This document shows, piece after piece, positions 35,554-44,376 of a DNA stretch of 64,000 nt. Position 1 is the first letter of the stretch. Each line of letters starts with the position of its first letter. A program made the translations under genes and the position numbers. This DNA comes from Paraburkholderia flagellata. GTDB lineage: Bacteria; Pseudomonadota; Gammaproteobacteria; Burkholderiales; Burkholderiaceae. The notes under the pieces are model-generated. The model saw only the letters and a list, made by a program, of their open reading frames with translations. It was not told the origin of the DNA and searched no databases. The DNA is taken from NCBI RefSeq assembly GCF_021390645.1, contig NZ_JAJEJT010000004.1, positions 682,001 through 746,000 of the forward strand, written 5' to 3'.

Positions 35554-36726
35554 ATGCACGCCACCCTGACTCCAGACGTTACGCCCGATTTGGAGCGCGA
35601 AATGATCGCGCTACGCCGGCAAATTCACGCTCATCCCGAGCTTTCGTATGAGGAATTCGTCACGAGCGACCTGGTGGCGTCCAGGCTCGCCGAATGGGGT
35701 TATACGGTGCATCGAGGCATCGGCGGGACCGGTGTCGTCGGGCAATTGCGCGTGGGCGACGGCAAGCGCCAGATCGGCCTGCGCGCCGACATGGACGCGT
35801 TGCCGATCCACGAACAGACCGGGCTGCCTTACGCGAGCACGATACCCGGGAAAATGCATGCGTGCGGCCATGACGGTCATACCGCGATGCTCCTTTCCGC
35901 AGCCTGTCAGTTGGCGCGCTCGCGCACGTTCAACGGGACGCTGAACCTGATATTCCAGCCCGCCGAGGAGGGAGGAGCCGGCGCGAAACGGATGCTGGAC
36001 GACGGGTTGCTCGAGCGCTTCCCGTGCGACGCCGTGTTCGCCATGCACAACATGCCTGGCTTTCCTACGGGCAAGCTGGGCTTTTTGCCGGGGCCGTTCA
36101 TGGCGTCGGCAGATGACATGGAGATTCGCGTGACGGGGCGGGGCGGCCATGGCGCGATACCGCACAAGGCAGTCGATCCCGTGGTCGTCTGCGCGCAAAT
36201 TGTGCTGGCGCTGCAAACCATCGTGTCGCGTAACGTCGCACCGCTCGACATGGCGATCATCACCGTCGGCGCGATCCATGCTGGCGACGCACCCAACGTG
36301 ATTCCCGATTCGGCTCTCATGCGTCTGTCCGTTCGAGCGCTCAAACCCGCCGTTCGCGAATACCTGAAGACTCGCATCGCGGAGGTCGCGAAGGCGCAGG
36401 CGGCGGTCTACGGCGCGACGGCCGATATCGGCAGGATCGACGGCTACCCGGTGCTCGTGAACGACTACGAGATAACCCACTTCGCGCGAAGCGTCGCCAT
36501 CGACTGGCTGGGTGAGGACGGTGTGCTGAAGGATCTCCAGCCGCTAACCGGCAGCGAAGACTTCGCTTTCATGCTCGAAAAGTGCCCGGGCTGCTACCTG
36601 ATCATCGGCAATGGTGACGGCGAAGGCAGTTGCATGGTCCACAACCCCGGCTACGACTTCAACGACGAGATTCTTGCCACCGGAGCCGGCTACTGGGTTC
36701 GTCTGGTCGAGCGCTTTCTGGCGTAG
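35554..36726 (+). CDS. M20-family amidohydrolase (hippurate hydrolase / N-acyl amino acid hydrolase type)
   Basis: This 390-residue metallo-amidohydrolase carries RRQIHAHPELSYEE near the start, the metal-binding HACGHDGHTAML, the catalytic QPAEEGGAGA, and the dimerisation-domain motif RGGHGAIPHKAVDP. It should hydrolyse N-acyl amino acids such as hippurate in the cytoplasm. The ATG at 35554 is preferred to upstream in-frame starts because the family begins near TPDLEREMIALRR. An amino-acid binding protein gene follows 71 bases later, suggesting uptake and hydrolysis of an N-acylated amino acid or peptide-like compound. Confidence 0.92.
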   Translation: MHATLTPDVTPDLEREMIALRRQIHAHPELSYEEFVTSDLVASRLAEWGYTVHRGIGGTGVVGQLRVGDGKRQIGLRADMDALPIHEQTGLPYASTIPGKMHACGHDGHTAMLLSAACQLARSRTFNGTLNLIFQPAEEGGAGAKRMLDDGLLERFPCDAVFAMHNMPGFPTGKLGFLPGPFMASADDMEIRVTGRGGHGAIPHKAVDPVVVCAQIVLALQTIVSRNVAPLDMAIITVGAIHAGDAPNVIPDSALMRLSVRALKPAVREYLKTRIAEVAKAQAAVYGATADIGRIDGYPVLVNDYEITHFARSVAIDWLGEDGVLKDLQPLTGSEDFAFMLEKCPGCYLIIGNGDGEGSCMVHNPGYDFNDEILATGAGYWVRLVERFLA

Positions 36727-36797
36727 GTCCGGCAATACGGAGCGCGCGCACCTTCGCGTCGCTCCACGCAGTTCAGTTCCATAACAGGGAGGAGACC

Positions 36798-37577
36798 ATG
36801 AAACGACTGACATTTGCAAGCGTTTTACTGATGGCCGCAATGCCGTGCGCCGTGATGGCGGGCAGTCCTCAGGTCATCAAGTTCGGCGTTGACCCGACAT
36901 TTCCGCCATTCGAATCGAAAGCGCCCGACGGTTCGATCGTCGGCTTCGACGTCGAACTCGGCAAAGCGATTTGCGCCGATCTGCACGCGAAGTGCGAGTG
37001 GGTCGAGCAGAGCTTCGACGGCATGATTCCCGCACTCAAGGCACGCAAGTTCGATGCGGTGCTGTCCGCGATGGTCGCGACGCCGGTGCGTCGCGAACAG
37101 ATTGACTTCACGAACCGGCTGTACGCCGGGCCGTCGCGTCTCGTCGCCCGCGCAGGCGTGAATCTGCAGCCGACCGCGGAATCGCTGCGCGGCAAGCGCA
37201 TTGGCGTGCAGCAAGGTACGGCGCAGGAAGCATTCGCGCGACAGGAATGGGCACCCGGCGGCGCGAACATCGTGACGTACCAGAACCAGGACCAGGTCTA
37301 CGAAGACCTGGCAAACGGGCGGCTCGATGCGGCGTTCCAGCCGGTCGTGCAGGCCGATCTCGGCTTTCTCAAGCTGCCGCATGGCAAGGGTTTCGCGTTC
37401 GTTGGAACAGAGGTCAAGGACCGCCGCGTATCGGGCGACGGCGTAGCGATCGGTATCCGCAAGGACGATCACGTACTCGCCTCGCAAATCAACCAGGCGA
37501 TCGCCAACATCCGCAAGAGTGGAGAGTACGACCGGATCGACCGCAAGTACTTCGATTTCGATATCTACGGCGAATGA
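36798..37577 (+). CDS. Periplasmic amino-acid-binding protein (HisJ/ArgT type)
   Basis: This 259-residue protein has a cleavable signal peptide (MKRLTFASVLLMAAMPCAVMAG) and a type II periplasmic-binding fold with VDPTFPPFESKAPDGSIVGFD and FDAVLSAMVATPVRREQIDF, the pattern of lysine/arginine/ornithine/histidine receptors. AGGGAGGAG precedes the ATG. No permease or ATPase genes follow, so it is an orphan receptor that would have to work with a transporter encoded elsewhere. It follows the M20 hydrolase gene and probably shares its transcript. Confidence 0.9.
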   Translation: MKRLTFASVLLMAAMPCAVMAGSPQVIKFGVDPTFPPFESKAPDGSIVGFDVELGKAICADLHAKCEWVEQSFDGMIPALKARKFDAVLSAMVATPVRREQIDFTNRLYAGPSRLVARAGVNLQPTAESLRGKRIGVQQGTAQEAFARQEWAPGGANIVTYQNQDQVYEDLANGRLDAAFQPVVQADLGFLKLPHGKGFAFVGTEVKDRRVSGDGVAIGIRKDDHVLASQINQAIANIRKSGEYDRIDRKYFDFDIYGE

Positions 37578-37656
37578 TGCGGCACAGGCGCGACCCAGCT
37601 ATCTCTTGACGTGTTCGGATGACAACGCACGACTCGATGAAAAGAACTTTTGCTTC

Positions 37657-38688
37657 TCACTCATCTTCACGGCTGCCCTTGCGATAATCAGTAGGAGTAC
37701 TGCCGGTCCAATGCTTGAATGCGCGGCAAAAACCGGTGGCGTCTGAAAATCCGAGATCAAACGCCAGCACTGCCACGCTCGTGTTCGAGTTAGTCAGCCG
37801 ATGGACTGCGATATCCCGTCGCAGTCCGTCTTTCACCAGCTGGAAATGTGTTCCTTCCTCTGCAAATCTACGGTTCAGCGTGCGCACAGAGGTGTGCAAT
37901 GCCTGCGCAAGGTTCTGTATTGTTATCGGCCGCGCAATATTCTGTTCAAGGTACTCGCGCGTTTTAGCCACAATAGAACCGTGATGAAATGCGCTGAATG
38001 TCCAGTCTCCAGGCGCGCCTTTCAGGAATGCCCACAGCTCGTGCTTCTCGCGTTTGAACAGTTCCGCGCAATCCTGGTAGAAGAAATAAATGCTCGTCAT
38101 TCCTGAATCGAAGTGCACCGCTCCGGGGTACAGGAAAGCATAGTCCTCTACATGCCTCGGCCTGGCGAAGCTGAACTCGACCCGGTGCAGGATGATCTCC
38201 CTGCCAAGCAGCCATGATGCTATGCCGTGCACCAGCTTCATCATTAACTCGTGTCCAAGTGGCGTGACCTGCGTGCCAGACGTCCTTTCCACTAGAGCCA
38301 GTCGCACCAGATTATTCTTCGTTGAAATCTGCAGTCGGTAGTCGTCCAGCAGCAAATTCCAGAAGCGAACAAAACGATTGAACGCTACCAGCACGGTAGG
38401 TGCGTCCAGCAGGCTGAGCATCAGGTACTTCAACGTGCCAGTGCGGATTGGCCTGGACCACAGGCCGAGCATCTCATCATCGAGTGTCGCCGCGACCGTC
38501 CTGTACAGCGCGACGTATTGCTCGCGTGTCATTCGTGCATCAGGCTGATTGAGAAGGGACTGGGGAATGGCGGCGCTTGCGAGTGCTTGTGCTGCCACGT
38601 CTTCTCCGTGACGGGCGCGAATGAAGCGCAGCATCCCGTGCAAGAAGTGAGCTGAAAGCGTGAGAGGGCTTTGCCGGGGCAGATTCAT
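37657..38688 (-). CDS. AraC-family transcriptional regulator
   Basis: This 343-residue regulator has an arabinose-binding-type N-terminal domain (about 1-220) and a C-terminal AraC domain (TIQNLAQALHTSVRTLNRRF and VAVLAFDLGFSDATGFCRAF). It starts MNLPRQSPLTLSAHFLHGM at 38688; an in-frame ATG at 38709 would add seven residues. It is divergent from the KAS II gene across 179 bases, in which TGGCGC-type repeats occur near 38728 and 38807. Confidence 0.9.
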   Translation of the reverse strand: MNLPRQSPLTLSAHFLHGMLRFIRARHGEDVAAQALASAAIPQSLLNQPDARMTREQYVALYRTVAATLDDEMLGLWSRPIRTGTLKYLMLSLLDAPTVLVAFNRFVRFWNLLLDDYRLQISTKNNLVRLALVERTSGTQVTPLGHELMMKLVHGIASWLLGREIILHRVEFSFARPRHVEDYAFLYPGAVHFDSGMTSIYFFYQDCAELFKREKHELWAFLKGAPGDWTFSAFHHGSIVAKTREYLEQNIARPITIQNLAQALHTSVRTLNRRFAEEGTHFQLVKDGLRRDIAVHRLTNSNTSVAVLAFDLGFSDATGFCRAFKHWTGSTPTDYRKGSREDE

Positions 38689-38867
38689 GGTCCGCTCATT
38701 ATGGCGCACTCTGCATATTGATTGGCGCGATGTGGCAATTTTCTGCTGTCCCCAATCCTATACTAGCGGCTAATTTCCGCGGTGCTTGAAGATTGTGATA
38801 GTTGCCAGATGGCGCATTGTGCCAATCTCTGGCGGCTTACTTTCATCAATCAAAAGGGGAGCATGGT

Positions 38868-40136
38868 TTGAATACGAGACGCGTTGTCGTGACTGGCATG
38901 GGGATTGTGTCGCCGTTGGGATGCGAGGTTGAATCCGTATGGAGCCGTCTCCTGAATGGTCATTCAGGCCTGGCTGGTTTGCCTGACGACGTCACGGAAG
39001 GCATTGCATCAAAGGTCGGTGGCGCCGTGCCAATGTTGACGTCAGGCTGTCCATGGGGATTCGATCCCGCCGTCGCAGTGGAACCCAAGGACCATAAGAA
39101 GATGGACCGGTTCAGTCTGTTTGCGCTAACGGCAGCACAAGAGGCCTTGAATCAATCCGGCTGGCATCCTGAAACTGAAAGCGCTCGCCAAAGGACGGCA
39201 ACCATTGTGGCGTCCGGCGTAGGCGGCTTCGGTGCGATTGTGGATGCCGTCAGAATCACTGACGACCGCGGGCCAAGGCGGCTTTCTCCTTTCACCGTTC
39301 CCAGTTTCCTGGCCAATATGGCAGCTGGCCACATATCCATCCGGCATGGCTTTCGTGGTCCCCTTGGCGCACCGGTGACTGCGTGTGCTGCCAGCGCACA
39401 GGCCATTGGCGACGCCGCGCGACTGATTCGTGCTGGCGAAGCCGATATTGCCGTGTGTGGCGGAGCCGAGGCCTGCATCGATCGAGTCAGCCTGGGCGCA
39501 TTCGCCGCCGCAAGAACCATGTCCACGGGCTTTAATGACGATCCCACACAGGCATCCCGCCCGTTCGATGTCGGACGCGATGGCTTTGTCATGGGAGAAG
39601 GCGCCGGCATGCTCGTCATAGAAGAACTGGAGCACGCATTGCGGCGAGGCGCGGTGCCGATTGCTGAAGTGCTCGGTTATGGCACGAGCGCCGACGCACA
39701 CCATATGACGTCTCCGCCCGAAGACGGTGCCGGCGGACGACGAGCGATGGAACTGGCAATCCGGCAGGCGAACCTTGAACCCGAGCTGATCGGGCATTTG
39801 AACGCCCATGCGACGTCCACGCCGGTAGGTGACATCAGTGAGCTGGCCGCCATTAAGGCCATATTTGGAGCAGGCCGAGGTCCCGCTGTCTCAGCCACCA
39901 AGTCGTCGACAGGACATCTGCTTGGGGCGGCTGGCGGCGTGGAAGCAATCTTCACCGTGCTTGCGCTGCGCGACCAGCTTGCACCTCCTACACTCAACTT
40001 GACGCAGCCTGATCCGGCAGCGGAAGGCATCGACATTGTCAGCGGATCAGTCCGCCACATATCGACCGAATATGCGATCTCCAATGGCTTTGGTTTTGGG
40101 GGCGTCAATGCCAGCCTGGTATTCCGTCGACTTTGA
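38868..40136 (+). CDS. Beta-ketoacyl-ACP synthase II-like protein (lone FabF homologue)
   Basis: This 422-residue thiolase-fold synthase has the catalytic Cys in VTACAASAQAIG and the histidines in LNAHATSTPVGD and SSTGHLLGAAGG, so the Cys-His-His triad is complete. A TTG at 38868 with GGGGAG 7 bases upstream is the best start, because the family begins RRVVVTGMGIVSPLG; the ATG at 38863 is in another frame. No acyl carrier protein, ketoreductase or other fatty-acid genes are nearby, so it is probably a specialised rather than housekeeping copy, perhaps controlled by the divergent AraC regulator. Confidence 0.9.
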   Translation: MNTRRVVVTGMGIVSPLGCEVESVWSRLLNGHSGLAGLPDDVTEGIASKVGGAVPMLTSGCPWGFDPAVAVEPKDHKKMDRFSLFALTAAQEALNQSGWHPETESARQRTATIVASGVGGFGAIVDAVRITDDRGPRRLSPFTVPSFLANMAAGHISIRHGFRGPLGAPVTACAASAQAIGDAARLIRAGEADIAVCGGAEACIDRVSLGAFAAARTMSTGFNDDPTQASRPFDVGRDGFVMGEGAGMLVIEELEHALRRGAVPIAEVLGYGTSADAHHMTSPPEDGAGGRRAMELAIRQANLEPELIGHLNAHATSTPVGDISELAAIKAIFGAGRGPAVSATKSSTGHLLGAAGGVEAIFTVLALRDQLAPPTLNLTQPDPAAEGIDIVSGSVRHISTEYAISNGFGFGGVNASLVFRRL

Positions 40137-40251
40137 TCCTCGCTGCAAGCGCTCCGGTCATCCACGCCTTTTCTCGAAGACGGTAGTTCTGCTAGCTGCG
40201 GCGATTCGCGAATACCACCGCGAAGTCGCGGCTGCAAAAAAAGGTCTATAA

Positions 40252-40449
40252 CCACAGGAACGCAGAAGTCACTTCTGCCGGCTCGACCTGGACCGGCGTT
40301 GCGACGCTGCCCGCGCGGCCGGCCATGGTCGTCAGGCTGACCCGGCAGAAGAGAGCGGCGGCAACGCGGCTGCCGGCCATTCGGTGTACTGGCCGAAGGC
40401 CGATCCCAACGTTGTGCGCGCGATGGATGCGCTCGCACGCTGCAGATAA
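40252..40449 (+). pseudogene. Possible 3' remnant of a gene upstream of terC
   Basis: A 65-codon open segment without a usable start ends in GHSVYWPKADPNVVRAMDAL and a stop at 40447-40449. It reads like the C-terminus of a real protein but is not assigned to a family. The flanking 40137-40251 sequence contains no gene. It may be decayed, or simply a fortuitous frame. Confidence 0.25.
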
Positions 40450-40479
40450 CAGTTCTGGAACCCGACGGTACCTGCGCAC

Positions 40480-41232
40480 ATGGACGACATCGCCGCACTT
40501 GTTTCCGAGCCCACCGCCTGGGCGGCACTTTTGACACTCGTGGTCATGGAGGTCGTGCTCGGTATCGACAATCTCGTCTTCATCGCCATTCTCAGCAACA
40601 AGCTACCGCCAGAGCAGCGCACCAGGACACAGCGGATCGGCATCGGGCTCGCCCTCGTAATGCGTCTTGCGCTGCTCGGCACGGTGGCGTGGATCACGCG
40701 TCTGACCGAGCCCGCGCTGTCACTTTGGGGCCACGCGTTTTCCTGGCGCGATCTCGTCTTGATCAGCGGGGGCCTTTTTCTCGTCTGGAAAGCGACGACT
40801 GAGATCCACCACAGCGTTTCGCACGACGAGGTGGCGCCCTCAGACAGTGCCGGGCCGGCCAGCCTGACGGCGCGAGCAGCCATCGGCCAGATCCTGATGC
40901 TTGACCTTGTGTTCTCGGTCGACAGCATCGTGACCGCGGTGGGCATGACCGAACATGTGGCCATCATGTACGTTGCTGTCATCGTGGCAGTCGCCGCGAT
41001 GCTGTTCGCAGCGGGGCCGCTGACGCGGTTCATCGACCACAACCCGACGGTTGTCATGCTGGCGCTGAGCTTTCTTCTGGTGATCGGCATGGCGTTGATC
41101 GCCGAGGGCTTTGGCGCTCACGTGCCGAAAGGCTATATCTACGCGGCGATGGCGTTCTCTGCTTTCGTCGAAGGCATGAACATGCTTGCGCGGCGAGCAA
41201 GACGGAATCGTCGTCTGAGGCAGGCCAACTGA
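40480..41232 (+). CDS. TerC-family integral membrane protein
   Basis: This 250-residue protein has about seven transmembrane helices and the two acidic TerC motifs: [12 protein letters not shown] in the first helix and [15 protein letters not shown] in the middle. Members of the family are linked to metal (notably manganese) export or handling and, in some bacteria, tellurite resistance. The function of this copy cannot be narrowed. The ATG at 40480 begins the family's expected N-terminus ([14 protein letters not shown]). Confidence 0.9.
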   Translation: MDDIAALVSEPTAWAALLTLVVMEVVLGIDNLVFIAILSNKLPPEQRTRTQRIGIGLALVMRLALLGTVAWITRLTEPALSLWGHAFSWRDLVLISGGLFLVWKATTEIHHSVSHDEVAPSDSAGPASLTARAAIGQILMLDLVFSVDSIVTAVGMTEHVAIMYVAVIVAVAAMLFAAGPLTRFIDHNPTVVMLALSFLLVIGMALIAEGFGAHVPKGYIYAAMAFSAFVEGMNMLARRARRNRRLRQAN

Positions 41233-41459
41233 CCCGGCGCGCTCTCAAACGCGTTCTGGTCTGCGGGGCAGTTAACGTGAGTGACATTGCGGCGTTTCCA
41301 TGCATAGGAAGGCATCCGTCAATTCGCAACTTGCATTCCGACCGCTCAGGTCCAACCATGCAAAGAGTTGAACCGGGTGCTTCCGTGTAAGTCACTTCGG
41401 TGTTTCGTGTTGAAACGGAAAGGCTGGACCGTTGTTCATCCACTGATTTGGGGATGGCC

Positions 41460-43076
41460 ATGATCAGGACGACTGTGCAACTGTTTGGCGTCGTTGTCAT
41501 TGCGGTCGTGCTTGCGGGCTGCCCCGGGAAGAAGCCGGCACAGGATGGGGCGCAGCCGCAGTCGCAGCCACAAGCGGCGGCATCTGCACCTGCTCCGGTA
41601 TCGGCGCCGCCGCCGGTGGCCGCGGCCACGCCGGCGTCGCCTGTTGCTCCCGCATCTTCACCGGCATCCGCGGAGTCCGCCGCGGCGCCACAGGCCCAAC
41701 TGTTCTCCAAAGAGGAGCTCGAGGCGCTGGTGGCGCCGATCGCGCTCTACCCCGACTCGGTGTTGTCCCAAGTCCTGATGGCGTCGACCTATCCACTGGA
41801 AATCGTTCACGCCGCCCGCTGGGTCAAAGACAACCCCAAACTAAAAGGCGACGCCGCCGTCAAAGCCGTCGAGAATCAGCCGTGGGACGTGAGTGTCAAA
41901 TCCCTGGTGGCGTTTCCGCAGGTGCTCGAACCCATGAGCGATAAGCTCGACTGGACGCAACGTCTGGGCGATGCGTTTCTCGCCCAGCAAAAGGACGTGC
42001 TCGCGGCGGTCCAGACGTTGCGCCTGCGCGCACAGCAGGCTGGCAATCTTCAGTCCAACGAACAGCAGACGGTGGTTGTCGAACAACCCTCGGCTGCCCC
42101 GCAGGGCCCGGCGGGCCCTCAAGGACCGCAGGGGGCGCCGGCAGCCGAGACCATCGTGCGCATCGAGCCCGCCAATCCGCAGGTCGTATACGTGCCGGCC
42201 TATAACCCCACGACCGTCTACGGCGCGTGGCCCGCTCCGGCCGCTCCGCCTTACGCCTGGGCTCCCTATCCGGCCTACTATCCCGGTGCCGCGCTCGCGA
42301 GCGGCTTCGCGTGGGGCGTGGGCATCGCAGCCGCAGGGGCGATCTTCGGCGGCTGCGACTGGAACAACAACAACGTCAACGTCAACGTCAACAAGGCCAC
42401 GAACATCGACCGCAGTTTCAATAATACGAAGGTCGAGGGCGGTAAATGGCGGCACGATGCGCAACATCGCCAGGGTGTGGCCTATCGCGACAACGCAAGC
42501 CGTGAACAATTTGCGCGCGGCACGCCAGGTGCCGACGCACGCCGCGACTATCGGGGGCGGACGGGCGGCGCCAACGAGCGCGCAAATGTCGCCAATCGGG
42601 CGGAAACCGGTAACCGGGCTGGCGGCGCCGGCAATCAGGGAGTCGGCAACCGCAATGCACGCGCGAACAATGCGGCAGCCGCCAATCGCGGCAGTGCTTC
42701 GAACCGGGCGGTAGCGAGCAACCGGGCCAACGCGCCTAATCGCGGCGCGACGGCAGGCAATCGCGCGCAGAACGCCAACCGTCCGGCAACGAGCAATCGC
42801 GCCCAAACGGCCAATCGTGTGCAAGCGTCCGAGCGGGGCGCTTCGGCGGGCAACCGCGCGTCGGCATCGAACCGGGGAACGTCTTCGGGCGCGCGCCCCG
42901 GCAACGCAGGTGGACGGGACTCCGCGTTCCAGGGTGTCGGCAACGGGGCAGCGTCGCAGCGCGACTTCAATCGTGGCCGCGCGAGCGCGCAGTCCTCGAA
43001 CTTCAACCGGGGCGGCGGCGGCGGTGCGCGTGGGGGCGGTGGTGGTGGCGGCGGCGCGCGCGGCGGACGGCGTTAG
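41460..43076 (+). CDS. DUF3300 lipoprotein with long Asn/Arg/Ala repeat tail
   Basis: This 538-residue protein has a lipoprotein signal (VVVIAVVLAGCPGKK, lipobox LAGC). A Pro/Ala/Gln-rich linker follows, then the DUF3300 domain (ALVAPIALYPDSVLSQVLMASTYPLE to about residue 190), a PQGP-type linker, a YxPAYNPTTVYG segment, and from about residue 330 a low-complexity tail of NRA/NRG repeats ending in polyglycine. It is probably an outer-membrane or periplasmic protein of unknown function. The next gene encodes DUF2950, a frequent neighbour. An ATG at 41454 in frame is an alternative start. Confidence 0.9.
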   Translation: MIRTTVQLFGVVVIAVVLAGCPGKKPAQDGAQPQSQPQAAASAPAPVSAPPPVAAATPASPVAPASSPASAESAAAPQAQLFSKEELEALVAPIALYPDSVLSQVLMASTYPLEIVHAARWVKDNPKLKGDAAVKAVENQPWDVSVKSLVAFPQVLEPMSDKLDWTQRLGDAFLAQQKDVLAAVQTLRLRAQQAGNLQSNEQQTVVVEQPSAAPQGPAGPQGPQGAPAAETIVRIEPANPQVVYVPAYNPTTVYGAWPAPAAPPYAWAPYPAYYPGAALASGFAWGVGIAAAGAIFGGCDWNNNNVNVNVNKATNIDRSFNNTKVEGGKWRHDAQHRQGVAYRDNASREQFARGTPGADARRDYRGRTGGANERANVANRAETGNRAGGAGNQGVGNRNARANNAAAANRGSASNRAVASNRANAPNRGATAGNRAQNANRPATSNRAQTANRVQASERGASAGNRASASNRGTSSGARPGNAGGRDSAFQGVGNGAASQRDFNRGRASAQSSNFNRGGGGGARGGGGGGGGARGGRR

Positions 43077-43086
43077 GAGAGCAGCC

Positions 43087-44001
43087 ATGAGGGGATTAAC
43101 TGGAATCCGCGCGAGGCTGTCGTCGAGCGCGAGCGCACTGGCAGTTTTGATGGCGCTCAGTCTCGCGTCCTTGCCGGCGACTGGCGCACAGAAGTACTTC
43201 GAGTCACCGCAAGCGGCAACGAATGCCTTCGGCATGGCCGTCAGCAGCAACGACGAGGGCGAATTGCGGTCATTGTTCGGCGATGATTTCCGTACGGTGA
43301 TCCCGCCCGTCGGCGCCGACCTCAGGCAGAAGTTTCTGAACGCCTGGCAGGCGTCGCATTCGGTACAGCAGACCGACGCCCAGCACGCTGTCATCGCCGT
43401 GGGCAATGACGGCTGGACATTCCCCATTCCGCTCGCCAGGACACCCGGGGGTTGGCATTTCGACCTGGGCGCCGGCGTTGAGACGATGCGGTTGCGGCGT
43501 ATCGGCCAAAACGAGCTGGCCGCGATCCAGACCATGCTCGCGATTTACGATGCCCAGCGCGAGTACGCTTCGGCCTATCACGACGGCAACAAGCTCTACG
43601 CATATGCCGACAGGTTGGCGAGTTCGCCCGGCAAGCACGATGGCCTGTACTGGCCGACCGGACCAGGCGACGAGCCGAGTCCGCTTGGCGCCGCGTTCCT
43701 GACAGCGGGCGCGCGCAATGCAACAGTTGCCGGCTACAACGGTTACCACTACAGGCTGCTTCGTGCTCAGGGGCCGCACGCTCCGGGCGGCGCGTACGAC
43801 TATATGGTGAACGGACGGCTGTTCGGCGGGTTCGCCGTCATCGCGTGGCCTGCACGTTACGGAGACACGGGCATCAAGAGCTTCATCGTGAGCCACGATG
43901 GCCAGGTCTATTCGCGCGACCTTGGCCAGGACAGCGCAAAGCAGGCCGAGGCGATGCGCATGTTCGATCCGGGCCCCGGGTGGGAGAAGGAATCGCCGTA
44001 A
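43087..44001 (+). CDS. DUF2950 family exported protein
   Basis: This 304-residue protein has a signal peptide (LAVLMALSLASLPATGAQ) and the DUF2950 pattern, including KYFESPQAATNAF at the start of the mature protein and YGDTGIKSFIVSHDGQVY near the end. It lies 10 bases after the DUF3300 gene and is almost certainly co-transcribed with it; the two families are regularly adjacent in Burkholderiales. The function is unknown. A longer frame upstream overlaps the repeat tail of the DUF3300 gene and is not used. Confidence 0.9.
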   Translation: MRGLTGIRARLSSSASALAVLMALSLASLPATGAQKYFESPQAATNAFGMAVSSNDEGELRSLFGDDFRTVIPPVGADLRQKFLNAWQASHSVQQTDAQHAVIAVGNDGWTFPIPLARTPGGWHFDLGAGVETMRLRRIGQNELAAIQTMLAIYDAQREYASAYHDGNKLYAYADRLASSPGKHDGLYWPTGPGDEPSPLGAAFLTAGARNATVAGYNGYHYRLLRAQGPHAPGGAYDYMVNGRLFGGFAVIAWPARYGDTGIKSFIVSHDGQVYSRDLGQDSAKQAEAMRMFDPGPGWEKESP

Positions 44002-44376
44002 GCGAATCAGTTATCGATGAATGCGAGGCAGCCATATAACTCGGCGAACCTATGGGACATCACCTGACGTTACAACGGCATGGCGTGCCTCATGGTCGAC
44101 CCGCTCGCAGCGAGCGATGCGATTCCTACGGTCAAGTTTTGCGCGAGTCGCAAGACCGGGACGGCGACCGTTCCCGGGCAACCCCAGGTTGGTCCAGGGA
44201 TAGGACCAAAGTCCCATTTCGTGCCATCGGTTTGTGTGGTCTTGTTCTCGCAGTTCGGGGCGGTTCGAAATGCCGTTCAGGCTAGCGGAGCATTCGGGGT
44301 TTCACTAACAGGAAAAGCGGGAACCCTCATTCGTTTGCCAGGCCAATTAGGACCAATCGTCGGGAAGGAGGGTGCG
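44002..44376. other. Intergenic region before the SulP gene
   Basis: These 375 bases hold no convincing gene. The SulP reading frame stays open back to 44080 but the sequence there is not protein-like, and the AAGGAGGG ribosome site lies just before 44377. No operator or riboswitch was recognised. Confidence 0.5.

Noticed and set aside
41841-43535. A 564-codon minus-strand open frame
   Set aside because: It is antisense to the DUF3300 and DUF2950 genes and gives low-complexity sequence with no domain.
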